NCBI GenBank assembly: GCA_029262695.1
Contig: JAJCYV010000026.1
Coordinates: 56,381-120,380, forward strand
Source: Chloroflexota bacterium
Lineage (GTDB): Bacteria > Chloroflexota > Dehalococcoidia > SM23-28-2 > RBG-16-64-32
Direction: 5' to 3'
DNA: 64,000 nt
The notes beneath the pieces were generated by a model. The model worked only from the letters and a program-made list of their open reading frames with translations. It did not search any database and was not told the origin of the DNA. This document shows positions 17,926 through 25,678 of this stretch, in pieces. Each line of letters starts with the position of its first letter. Within the stretch, counting starts at the first letter, position 1. The position numbers and the translations under genes are program-made.

Positions 17926-18564
17926 ATGTTCGTGGCGATGAACAACTTCAGGGTGGCGCCCGGCTCTCGTCGGCTCTCGGTTCTTCTCTTGTGGTTCACG
18001 ATTTCCTGGAACGTCATCGAGGGCGTCATCGCCGTCAGCTCGGGCGTGGCTGCGGGAAGCGTTGCGCTCATCGGGTTTGGCCTGGACAGCTTCATCGAGG
18101 TGACCGCCGCGGGCATCCTGCTCTGGCGCCTCGGACTTCCGGACCATGACGTGCGCGCCGAGCGAAGGGAGGCAACCGCGCACCGCGTAGTCGGCATAAC
18201 CTTTCTTCTGCTGGCCACGTACATCGGCGCTCAGGCCGTATACACGCTTACCGTGGGAGACGAGCCTGAGGTATCCGCTATCGGTCTCGCCCTGGCGATT
18301 ATCTCGCTGGCCGTCATGCCGGGACTTGGCTTGACAAAGCGATGGAACGCCCGAAAGCTCCGCTCTCGAGCATTGATCGCGGAATCCACAGAGACGCTGA
18401 TATGCTCCTACCTGTCGTTCACGCTATTCATCGGGCTGGGCGCCAATGCCGCCTTCGGCTGGTGGTGGGCGGATGTCGCTGCAGCGCTGGCGATGGTCCC
18501 GTGGATCGTCAAGGAAGGCCTGGAAGGGCTCCGTGGTGAGGCGTGTGAGGAAGACCGTGCGTAG
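17926..18564 (+). CDS. Cation-efflux-like membrane protein with a borrowed N-terminus
   Basis: 212-residue protein with about six hydrophobic helices arranged like the membrane domain of cation diffusion facilitators; LIGFGLDSFIEV near residue 47 and AESTETLICSY near 158 resemble the two metal-site helices, but the C-terminal cytoplasmic domain is absent. The first 13 codons (MFVAMNNFRV) and the leader are near-copies of the start of the next gene, which encodes an unrelated small fold. The body has visibly lower GC than its neighbours. This looks like an acquired gene whose start was fused to a duplicated 5' end. Metal unknown. Confidence 0.7.
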   Translation: MFVAMNNFRVAPGSRRLSVLLLWFTISWNVIEGVIAVSSGVAAGSVALIGFGLDSFIEVTAAGILLWRLGLPDHDVRAERREATAHRVVGITFLLLATYIGAQAVYTLTVGDEPEVSAIGLALAIISLAVMPGLGLTKRWNARKLRSRALIAESTETLICSYLSFTLFIGLGANAAFGWWWADVAAALAMVPWIVKEGLEGLRGEACEEDRA

Positions 18565-18623
18565 ACCGCGTCGATGAGATCATGAACTCTCGCCTAGCAG
18601 CAGCTCACTTGTAGGAGGATGTG

Positions 18624-18926
18624 ATGTTTGTAGCGATGAACAACTTCAAGGTGAAGGCGGGCCGCGAGGCCGATTTCGAGACGCAGTGGCGCGAGCGCGA
18701 GACCTACCTCGAGGGCGTCGCCGGCTTCGTGCAGTTCTCGCTGCTGAAGAGTGACCACGGCGGCGACTACATCAGCCACACGACGTGGACGGACCGGCAG
18801 TCGTTCGTCGACTGGACGCAGAGCGAGGAGTTCGGCAAGGGCCACCGTCAGGGGTCGCTGGCGGGCGTGCTGGAGGGGCCGCCGGTGATCGGGCTGTATG
18901 AGGCGGTGCTGGTGGAGACGGCTTAG
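18624..18926 (+). CDS. Antibiotic biosynthesis monooxygenase (ABM/HmoA-like) domain protein
   Basis: 100-residue dimeric alpha/beta-barrel type protein (MFVAMNNFKVKAGREADFE, then the central SHTTWTDRQSFVDWTQS). The family includes heme-degrading HmoA/IsdG proteins; without a clear heme ligand, substrate is unknown. ATG 18624 is preferred to GTG 18621, with AGGAGG at 18613-18618. The stop overlaps that of the convergent enoyl-CoA hydratase by four bases. Confidence 0.78.
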   Translation: MFVAMNNFKVKAGREADFETQWRERETYLEGVAGFVQFSLLKSDHGGDYISHTTWTDRQSFVDWTQSEEFGKGHRQGSLAGVLEGPPVIGLYEAVLVETA

Positions 18927-19741
18927 GGCCGATTGAAGCGGGGCTCGCGCTTCTCGATGAAGGCGCGCACGAACTCCTTGTGCGCCGGACCCTTCTGGAC
19001 CTTGTAGAAGGCGCGGTCCTCTTCGGCAACGACCTTGTCGATGTCCTGCTCCACCATGTGGCGGTGGACCATGAGCTTGCCCTCCATCACGCACTCGAGC
19101 GGGTTGGCGGCGATGAGGTTGGCGACGGTCATCGCCTCGTCCATGAGGCGGTCGGGCGCGACGATGTCGTTGACGAGGCCCATCTGCGCGGCTTCCTCGG
19201 CCTCGATGATGCGCGCGGTGAGGACGAGGTCGAGCGCGTTGGGCAGGCCGACGATCTGCGCGAGGTAAGTCGTGCTGGCGACTTCGGGCGTGATGCCGAC
19301 GCGGATGAAGCGCATCGAGAAGCGGGCCTTCTCTGAGGCGATGCGGATATCCATCGGCAGCGTCATAGTGAGGCCGACGCCGATGGAGGGCCCGTTGACG
19401 GCGGCGATCAGGGGCTTGGAGCGGCGCAGGAAGGCCGCCAGGTGCTCTGCGCGGCGGGGCGGCGGATCGAGGTCGCTGCGCTGGCCGTTGCCGGACTCGC
19501 GGTTCTCGATGCTGCGATTGAAGCCCTTGATGTCGGCGCCCGCACAGAAGCCGCGCCCGGCGCCGGTGACGACGATGGCGCCGACGCCCGCGTCCTGGTT
19601 GCAGGCCTCGATGGCTTCAATGACCTCGTCACCCATGGCGTAGTTCCAGGCGTTGAGCTTGTCGGGCCGGTTTAGCGTGATCAGACCGACGCGGTCCCGC
19701 TGTTCGAAGAGGATGTACTCGTACGTCTTCGCTGTGACCAT
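18923..19741 (-). CDS. Enoyl-CoA hydratase/isomerase family protein
   Basis: 272-residue crotonase-fold protein. The first oxyanion-hole loop is GRGFCAGADIKGF near residue 63, the second is GPSIGVGLTM near 113, and a catalytic-type glutamate is in GITPEVAST near 146. It would hydrate or isomerise an acyl-CoA. ATG 19741 (MVTAKTYEYI) is chosen because AAGGAG lies just upstream; the track start at 19933 reads through intergenic DNA. Confidence 0.88.
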   Translation of the reverse strand: MVTAKTYEYILFEQRDRVGLITLNRPDKLNAWNYAMGDEVIEAIEACNQDAGVGAIVVTGAGRGFCAGADIKGFNRSIENRESGNGQRSDLDPPPRRAEHLAAFLRRSKPLIAAVNGPSIGVGLTMTLPMDIRIASEKARFSMRFIRVGITPEVASTTYLAQIVGLPNALDLVLTARIIEAEEAAQMGLVNDIVAPDRLMDEAMTVANLIAANPLECVMEGKLMVHRHMVEQDIDKVVAEEDRAFYKVQKGPAHKEFVRAFIEKREPRFNRP

Positions 19742-19893
19742 TGGGCGACTCCTTCCGCTTGCGGGGCGATGATAGTGCGCGCGGGGTGAGTTTACAAGCG
19801 GGGGCGGGATCGCTTGGTGCCGAACGGCCTCTTGAACGTCTCCCCCGCCGGCGTGGGATAATGCAGCGCGCCTGTTTGTAAGGAGAGATCGAA

Positions 19894-20553
19894 ATGACAA
19901 TCGCTGCAGAACCCCGCATCGTCGAAGCCACACCCGAGCACGTACCGTTCATCGCCTGGGTGACGTTGGAGGCGTTTCGCTCCCACCTTCCGCGCGGGTT
20001 CTGGGACTTCATGTTCTATGAGATGGACGAAGCGGGTAAGCTCAACTACCTGGAAACGCTGGTCGCGACGGAGCAGCGCCACTGGGCGCACTACTCGACG
20101 TTCCTGGTGGCGGAGGTCGAGGGTCAGCCGGTCTCGGCTCTCTGCGCCTACTTCGAAGACGAGCTGGGCGGGCCGACCATACGGCTAGCGGGCATGGAAG
20201 CAAACCAGAAGACAGGGCGGACGGAGGAACAGGCAGCCGCAGGCTTCGAACGCGCGATGACGATCATGAACGTCATCCCGGAGCACGTGGCGCGAGCCTG
20301 GATCGTCGAGAACGTGGCGACGTTGCCCGACTTCCGGCGCAGGGGACTCAGCGACCGCCTCATGGGCGCGATGCTCGATCGGGGCCGCGCGGCCGGAGCG
20401 TCGACGGCGGACATCAGCGTCTTCATCGGCAACGACGGCGCCCAGCGCGCGTACGAGAAGTGCGGGTTCAAGGCCGTCGCCGAGAAGCTCGATGAGGAGT
20501 TCGAAAGCGTGTATAAGACGCCCGGAGTGAGGACGCTTCGGCGAGCGATCTGA
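19894..20553 (+). CDS. GNAT family N-acetyltransferase
   Basis: 219-residue GNAT with a longer N-terminal half than usual (about 1-125) and the acetyl-CoA-binding motif VATLPDFRRRGLSDRLM near residue 140, followed by the YEKCGFK motif near 190. A good AAGGAGAG Shine-Dalgarno precedes the ATG and GATAAT lies about 35 bases upstream. Substrate unknown. Confidence 0.82.
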   Translation: MTIAAEPRIVEATPEHVPFIAWVTLEAFRSHLPRGFWDFMFYEMDEAGKLNYLETLVATEQRHWAHYSTFLVAEVEGQPVSALCAYFEDELGGPTIRLAGMEANQKTGRTEEQAAAGFERAMTIMNVIPEHVARAWIVENVATLPDFRRRGLSDRLMGAMLDRGRAAGASTADISVFIGNDGAQRAYEKCGFKAVAEKLDEEFESVYKTPGVRTLRRAI

Positions 20554-20624
20554 GCGCGAAAGCGGCGCTTCGAACAGGCCATGTAGCGCTGCCGGCAGCG
20601 GGCTACGCGGGGGCGGGCACGTAG

Positions 20625-20630
20625 TATAGT
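20625..20630 (+). promoter_or_regulatory. -10 box (TATAGT) of the synthase/fabH pair
   Basis: TATAGT is about 35 bases before the ATG at 20665; no clear -35. A three-codon ORF (ATG GAA GGG TAA at 20653) overlaps the Shine-Dalgarno GGAAGG of the downstream gene. Confidence 0.45.
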
Positions 20631-20664
20631 GGGTGTTGTACGCATACCTAGCATGGAAGGGTAA

Positions 20665-22032
20665 ATGGTAACGAAGGACTCCGTAAACGACGAACGTGTC
20701 TATTACAACTTCGACGGGAAGATGCCGCCGGTCACCCTCGAAGACGAAGCCGCGCAGCTACCGGTCACAGACCTAGAACCGAAACTGCTCACCGATACCA
20801 CCCTGCGCGACGGTGCGCAGGACGCCCGCTTCGCGTTCTTCCCCAACGAGGCGCGACTCAAGTACGTGGACCTGCTGCACCAGCTGGACAACGGCAGCGG
20901 CCGCATCCACGCGATCGAAACGTTCATCTACCAGAAGCGAGACCTCTGGGTGCTGGAGAAGCTCCTGGAGCGCGGCTACGAGTACCCGAAGATCACGACC
21001 TGGATCCGCGCCAACCCGAAGGACGTTAAGGAGCTTTACGCGGCGACGGAAGGCCGTGTGACGGAAACGGGGATGCTGGCGTCGTCATCGGACCACCACA
21101 TCTTCGACAAGCTGGGTTTCAAATCGAAGGCAGAGGCGATCGAGAAGTACCTGAAGCCGATCATGACGGCGCTGGAGCACGGCATCACGCCGCGCGTTCA
21201 CCTGGAGGACGCGACGCGCGCCGACATCAACGGCTGGGTGATCCCGTTCATCCACACGGTGCTGGAGCAGACCGAGGGCCGCGCGAAGTTCCGGATCTGC
21301 GACACGATCGGCTGGGGGATCCCGGACGCGCACGCGGCGATGCCGCAGGGTGTCCCGAAGCTGATCTCGACGCTCTACCGGGAGACGGGCGCAGAGCTGG
21401 AGTTCCACGGCCACAACGACTTCGGCGTGGCGACGGCGAACTCGATCGCCGCGTGGCGCTACGGCTGCCGCAAGGTCAACGTTGCCTTTGCGGGCCTCGG
21501 TGAGCGCACGGGCAACACGTCGCTGGAGCAGATGCTGGTCAGCTACATCCGCCTTTACGGCGACCCGGGGTTCGACCTGACGATCCTGCCGCAGATGCGG
21601 GCGCTGGTTGAGGAGTCGCTAACGAACGTCGCGCGCAACGCGCCGGTGATCGGTGAGGTGTTCTCGACACAGGCGGGCATCCACCAGGCAGGCATCGAGC
21701 GGCAGGCTGAGGCCCCGGGCGGTCTGATCTACCTGGCGTATGATCCGGCGCTGGTCGGCAGCAAAGGCGCTGAGCGGCACCTGGTGGGCGCGCTGAGCGG
21801 GGCCGAAGGCATCGTTGCGATACTTAACGACGAGGCTGAGAAGCGCGGCGTCGAGGAACGGTTCACGGCGATGAGCCGCATCGTCAAGCAGATTTACGAC
21901 CGCGTGCAGGACGCCTACGATGGCCGTTACGACGAGGCGAGCGACCGCTGGGTCGACTACCGCGACGGGTTCTTCATGCCGGACGAGATCTGGCAGATCG
22001 CAGCCGAATCGCTCGGCATTGACAAGGAGTAG
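20665..22032 (+). CDS. DRE-TIM metallolyase, Re-citrate/homocitrate synthase-like
   Basis: 455-residue enzyme of the HMG-lyase-like/isopropylmalate synthase superfamily. The signature TDTTLRDGAQ is near residue 43, the metal-binding HGHND near 248, and GERTGN near 275. The order of motifs, including KITTWIRA and an ETGMLASSSDHHIF block, resembles Re-type citrate synthases as I remember them more than LeuA. The expected reaction is condensation of acetyl-CoA with a 2-oxoacid. The C-terminal LeuA regulatory domain is absent. A FabH-like gene follows 30 bases later. Confidence 0.78.
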   Translation: MVTKDSVNDERVYYNFDGKMPPVTLEDEAAQLPVTDLEPKLLTDTTLRDGAQDARFAFFPNEARLKYVDLLHQLDNGSGRIHAIETFIYQKRDLWVLEKLLERGYEYPKITTWIRANPKDVKELYAATEGRVTETGMLASSSDHHIFDKLGFKSKAEAIEKYLKPIMTALEHGITPRVHLEDATRADINGWVIPFIHTVLEQTEGRAKFRICDTIGWGIPDAHAAMPQGVPKLISTLYRETGAELEFHGHNDFGVATANSIAAWRYGCRKVNVAFAGLGERTGNTSLEQMLVSYIRLYGDPGFDLTILPQMRALVEESLTNVARNAPVIGEVFSTQAGIHQAGIERQAEAPGGLIYLAYDPALVGSKGAERHLVGALSGAEGIVAILNDEAEKRGVEERFTAMSRIVKQIYDRVQDAYDGRYDEASDRWVDYRDGFFMPDEIWQIAAESLGIDKE

Positions 22033-22062
22033 CGCCAGGAGCGGTCCGCTCGAAAGGCCGAG

Positions 22063-23244
22063 ATGAAACGCCGATACGCTGAAATCGCCGGTTGGGGGAT
22101 GTACGTCCCGGAGCGGGTAGTCCCGAACGACACGTTCGTGACGATGGGGCTGGACACCTCCGACGAATGGATCTCCTCGCGCACGGGGATCGAGCGCCGG
22201 CGCGTCGTAGAGGCGGACGAGGCGACGTCGGACATGGCGACGAAGGCGGCGGTGCAGGCGATGGCCGTGGCCGGCCTGCACGCTGGAGACATCGACCTGA
22301 TCGTCGTCGCGACGTGCACGCCGGACCACGTGATGCCGGCGACGGCTTCGATCGTGCAGGACCGCCTGGGGATGCTGAACGCCGGGGCGATGGACCTGAA
22401 CGCGGCCTGCTCCGGGTTCGTTTACGCGCTGGCGACGGGCGCCGCACAGGTGGAATCGGGCCGCGCCAGGAACGTGCTGGTGATCGGCGCGGACGAGCTT
22501 TCGATCTACCTCAACTGGCAGGACCGCAACACATGCGTGCTCTTTGGAGACGGCGCCGGCGCGGTCGTGCTGCGCCAGGCACAGGAACCGGGGATCATGG
22601 GCTCGACGATGGGCTCGGACGGCTCCGGCGCCGGCCTCCTGACGATCAAGGGGGCGTCGCGCGTGCGGGCAAGCCGCAACGGCACCCCGAGCAGCTCCTC
22701 GAACGGCCACGAAGAGGCAGCCAACGGTGCGGCCGCGATGGCCGACGAGAGCTACTTGACGATGAATGGACCGCAGATCTTCCGCTGGGCGACGCAGATC
22801 ATGCCGCGTGCGGCGGAGCAGGTGATGGCGTCCTCCGGACTGACTCCCGAGGATATCTCGCTGTTCATTCCGCACCAGGCCAACCACCGCATCATGGAGG
22901 CGAGCGCCAGACGGCTGGGGCTGCCGCCGGAGAAGGTGTTCTCCAACGTGCGCGAATACGGGAACACGAGCGCGGCGTCGATCCCGATCGCGATGTGTGA
23001 GGCGCTGAGCGCCGGGCGTGTGGACGTCGGCGACTACGTGGTGCTCAGCAGCTTTGGCGCTGGCCTGTCCTGGGCGGCGCTGGCGCTGCGCTGGTCGGTG
23101 CCGATTCCGAGCCATGTTGCGCCGTGGGAGCCCATCCAGCGGCAGGTCGCGTCGCGCATGGCGGCGGTGCGCTCCGTGCTGCGGCGGGGCGAACGCTCCG
23201 TGCGCACGCGGATCGATAGGACGCTCGGTAAGAGCGAAGACTAA
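22063..23244 (+). CDS. fabH: Beta-ketoacyl-ACP synthase III-like (FabH family)
   Basis: 393-residue thiolase-fold synthase. Active-site Cys in LNAACSGFVYAL near residue 113, His in FIPHQANHRI near 269, Asn in YGNTSAASIP near 301, so the Cys-His-Asn triad is complete. It is longer than typical FabH (about 320) because of a Ser/Asn-rich insertion near 205-225 and a basic C-terminal tail of about 45 residues. It is far from the fabD-fabG-acpP operon and next to an acyl-condensing enzyme, so a specialised role is possible. Stop overlaps the convergent cysS by four bases. Confidence 0.88.
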   Translation: MKRRYAEIAGWGMYVPERVVPNDTFVTMGLDTSDEWISSRTGIERRRVVEADEATSDMATKAAVQAMAVAGLHAGDIDLIVVATCTPDHVMPATASIVQDRLGMLNAGAMDLNAACSGFVYALATGAAQVESGRARNVLVIGADELSIYLNWQDRNTCVLFGDGAGAVVLRQAQEPGIMGSTMGSDGSGAGLLTIKGASRVRASRNGTPSSSSNGHEEAANGAAAMADESYLTMNGPQIFRWATQIMPRAAEQVMASSGLTPEDISLFIPHQANHRIMEASARRLGLPPEKVFSNVREYGNTSAASIPIAMCEALSAGRVDVGDYVVLSSFGAGLSWAALALRWSVPIPSHVAPWEPIQRQVASRMAAVRSVLRRGERSVRTRIDRTLGKSED

Positions 23245-25391
23245 GGCTGCGGCGCCGCGAACTCCTCACGGTCACGCCACTTGCGCAGGAAGCGATAGAA
23301 GTTGCGCTTGCTCAGGCGCTCTCGCTCGTCCGGTGGCGTCGCCAGCCAGTCGACGTGGTCGTGACGCCTGACGGGCAGCGCTGTATCGATGACAGCGCGG
23401 TAGCCGCGGCTGCGGACAGCGTAGCTGAAGTCGAGGTCAAGGTGGCGGTAGAAGCGGAACTTCTCGTCCAGCAGTCCGGCCTCGCTCAGTACGTCGCGGC
23501 GGAAGGCCATGAGGTAGCCCTCGACGGCATCGACATCGCCGGACGACTCCGCTTCTTCGAAGCTGCGCATATCGTCCGTGACGACGCCCCAGCGGCCGGC
23601 GACGCCGACCGTCTCGTCCTCAAGTAGCGGGCGGAGCGCGGCGAAGAGATCGCCGGTGACCTCGACGCTGGTGTCGAGGAGGACGACGCAGCGGCCGCGG
23701 GCCTGGCGAAGCGCGACGTTGCGACCGCCCGCGGTGCCGAGGAAGTGGTCGGCGCGGAAGAAGCGCATCTCCTCGGCGGCCTCGTCAAGCTTGCCGGCCA
23801 CAGGCGCGCACTCTTCCGGGAAGCCGTTGTCGACGACGATCACCTCACCGGCGTCACCGAGCCAGGCCCGGGCCGAAGAGACACAACGCTGCAGCTCCTC
23901 GCAGCCGCGCCGCGCGACGACGCCGACAGTGAAGTCGAGGGCGGGCTTTTCGTCCAGTCGCGAGCTGACGTCCGCGCTGGAGGCGATGTTGCCGGCGTCT
24001 TGCTTCCACGCCGGCACGGGCAGAACGGCGGTCCCGGGGCGGTCGTCGCGCACCTCGAACCCCATGTCGATGATCTGGCCGCGGATGCTGTCGGCGGCGT
24101 CCCAGCGTCTGGCCTTGCGGTGCTGGTGGCGCTCACGTACGAGTTCGGCGACTTCGCCGGTTACCTGCAGCGGGGCGGGCGCCGTCGCCAGATCGAGGCC
24201 GAGGAGGCGGTCGAAGTCCATGAGCAGCTCTCGCTTGATGGGGCCGGGCAGAGATGAGCGGGCGACGCGCCAGGCGACGGCGAGCGCGGCCGGGATGTTG
24301 AGTCCGTCGCGGGCGGCGTCCCAGAAGGCGGCGCGCCGCTTCTCGCCCTCGGCGCGCGCCTTCTTGGTGAGGCGGCCGCTGGCGCTGTGAGTGGCGAGGC
24401 GCAGGCGGTTGAGGCCGCGCTGGGCGGCACGAAGGGAAGCCGGGGTGAAGTTGAGGCGTGAGCCGTGGTGGGCGGTGGCGCAGAGGTAGCGAAAAGCCAG
24501 CGGGTCGAAGCCGCGGCGGTCGAGGTCGGAGACGAGGTATACGTTTCCGGTGGACTTCGCCATCTTAACGCCGTCGACGAGCAGGTGCTGGCCGTGCACC
24601 CAGTGGCGGACGTGCTGGCGGCCGAGTACGGACTCGCTCTGCGCGATCTCATCCTCGTGGTGCGGAAAGATGTTGTCGACGCCGCCGGTGTGGAAGTCGA
24701 TCTCGTCGCCGAGGACGGAGGCGACGATGGCGGAGCATTCGATGTGCCAGCCGGGGAAGCCATCGCCCCAGGGGCTCTCCCACTTGAGTGCGCGGCCGGG
24801 CTCGGCGGCCTTCCAGAGAGCAAAGTCGCGGGGGACGCGCTTGAGGGGGTCGGGCTCGGCGCGGTCGCCCTCCTGCAGGTCTTCGGACTGCTGATGAGAG
24901 AGCTTTCCGTACCCGGGGAAGCTGCTGACGCTGAAGTAGACGTTGCCGCCGGCCTCGTAGGCGCAGGAAGAGTCGACGAGCGACTTGACCATGTCGACCA
25001 TCGCCGGCACGTGGTGCGTCGCCTTCGGGAAGTCGGCGGCGGGCAGGATGTTCAGCTTCGCTTCGTCGGCGAGGAAGGCGTCCGTGTAGAAGCGGGCGAT
25101 CTCCGTGGCCGGCTTGCCTTCGGCGCGCGCGGCGGCGATGATCCGGTCCTCCTCTTGTTCGAGCTGGCCCTCGCGCATATGGCCAACGTCTGTGATGTTC
25201 TTGACGTGGTGCACGGTGTATCCGTCGGCCTCCAGCAGGCGGCGCAGCCAGTCCGCCATGAGGTACGAGCGCAGGTTGCCGATGTGAGAGTAGCGGTAGA
25301 CGGTGGGCCCGCAGGAGTAGAGGCGGACGCGGCCCGACTGAAGCGGAGCGAACTCCTCCTTCTGGCGGGTCAGCGTGTCGTAGATGCGCAT
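23241..25391 (-). CDS. cysS: Cysteinyl-tRNA synthetase fused to a glycosyltransferase-2-like domain
   Basis: One uninterrupted 716-residue frame. Residues 1-460 are a full class I cysteinyl-tRNA synthetase: zinc ligands in SCGPTVY, HIGN for HIGH, HIECS, HHEDEIAQSE, KMAKSTGN for KMSKS, then the DALR-type helical domain. After a short linker, residues about 480-716 resemble a family 2 glycosyltransferase (VIVVDNGF near 510, GGRNVALRQARG near 550, HLDLDFSYAVRSRGYRAV near 660). The usual metal-binding DxD is replaced by DTS, so transferase activity is doubtful. ATG 25391 (MRIYDTL) is the family start. Fusion not known to me from characterised CysS. Confidence 0.9.
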   Translation of the reverse strand: MRIYDTLTRQKEEFAPLQSGRVRLYSCGPTVYRYSHIGNLRSYLMADWLRRLLEADGYTVHHVKNITDVGHMREGQLEQEEDRIIAAARAEGKPATEIARFYTDAFLADEAKLNILPAADFPKATHHVPAMVDMVKSLVDSSCAYEAGGNVYFSVSSFPGYGKLSHQQSEDLQEGDRAEPDPLKRVPRDFALWKAAEPGRALKWESPWGDGFPGWHIECSAIVASVLGDEIDFHTGGVDNIFPHHEDEIAQSESVLGRQHVRHWVHGQHLLVDGVKMAKSTGNVYLVSDLDRRGFDPLAFRYLCATAHHGSRLNFTPASLRAAQRGLNRLRLATHSASGRLTKKARAEGEKRRAAFWDAARDGLNIPAALAVAWRVARSSLPGPIKRELLMDFDRLLGLDLATAPAPLQVTGEVAELVRERHQHRKARRWDAADSIRGQIIDMGFEVRDDRPGTAVLPVPAWKQDAGNIASSADVSSRLDEKPALDFTVGVVARRGCEELQRCVSSARAWLGDAGEVIVVDNGFPEECAPVAGKLDEAAEEMRFFRADHFLGTAGGRNVALRQARGRCVVLLDTSVEVTGDLFAALRPLLEDETVGVAGRWGVVTDDMRSFEEAESSGDVDAVEGYLMAFRRDVLSEAGLLDEKFRFYRHLDLDFSYAVRSRGYRAVIDTALPVRRHDHVDWLATPPDERERLSKRNFYRFLRKWRDREEFAAPQP

Positions 25392-25434
25392 AGCAGGGCG
25401 GTCGAGACGCTCACGGCGCCCCTCAGGTGATCTC

Positions 25435-25665
25435 TCAGCCGTGTTCGCCTTCCCACCCCAGTTCAACCCGGCCATCCTCCCAGATGATGACGGGGACGGC
25501 CATGGAGTAGTCGAGCGCCTCTTCCCACCAGTCGGCGTTCTCGTCCACGCGGCGCTCTTCGAAGACGACTCCGCGATCACGGAGAGCGGCGACGGCCTTG
25601 TCGCTGACTTCGCAGTTTCGCAGGGTGTAGACGGTGACGGACACGGGCGATTCCTTGTCCGACAA
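25435..25665 (-). CDS. Glutaredoxin-like protein
   Basis: 76-residue thioredoxin-fold protein. The active-site position reads NCEVSDKAV, one cysteine where dithiol glutaredoxins have CPYC, and the cis-proline is in AVPVII near residue 58. It may act by a monothiol mechanism. It is 43 bases upstream of cysS on the same strand and 13 bases after the MATE gene stop, so it may be co-transcribed with both. Confidence 0.75.
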   Translation of the reverse strand: MSDKESPVSVTVYTLRNCEVSDKAVAALRDRGVVFEERRVDENADWWEEALDYSMAVPVIIWEDGRVELGWEGEHG

Positions 25666-25678
25666 TCTTAGCAGGCCC

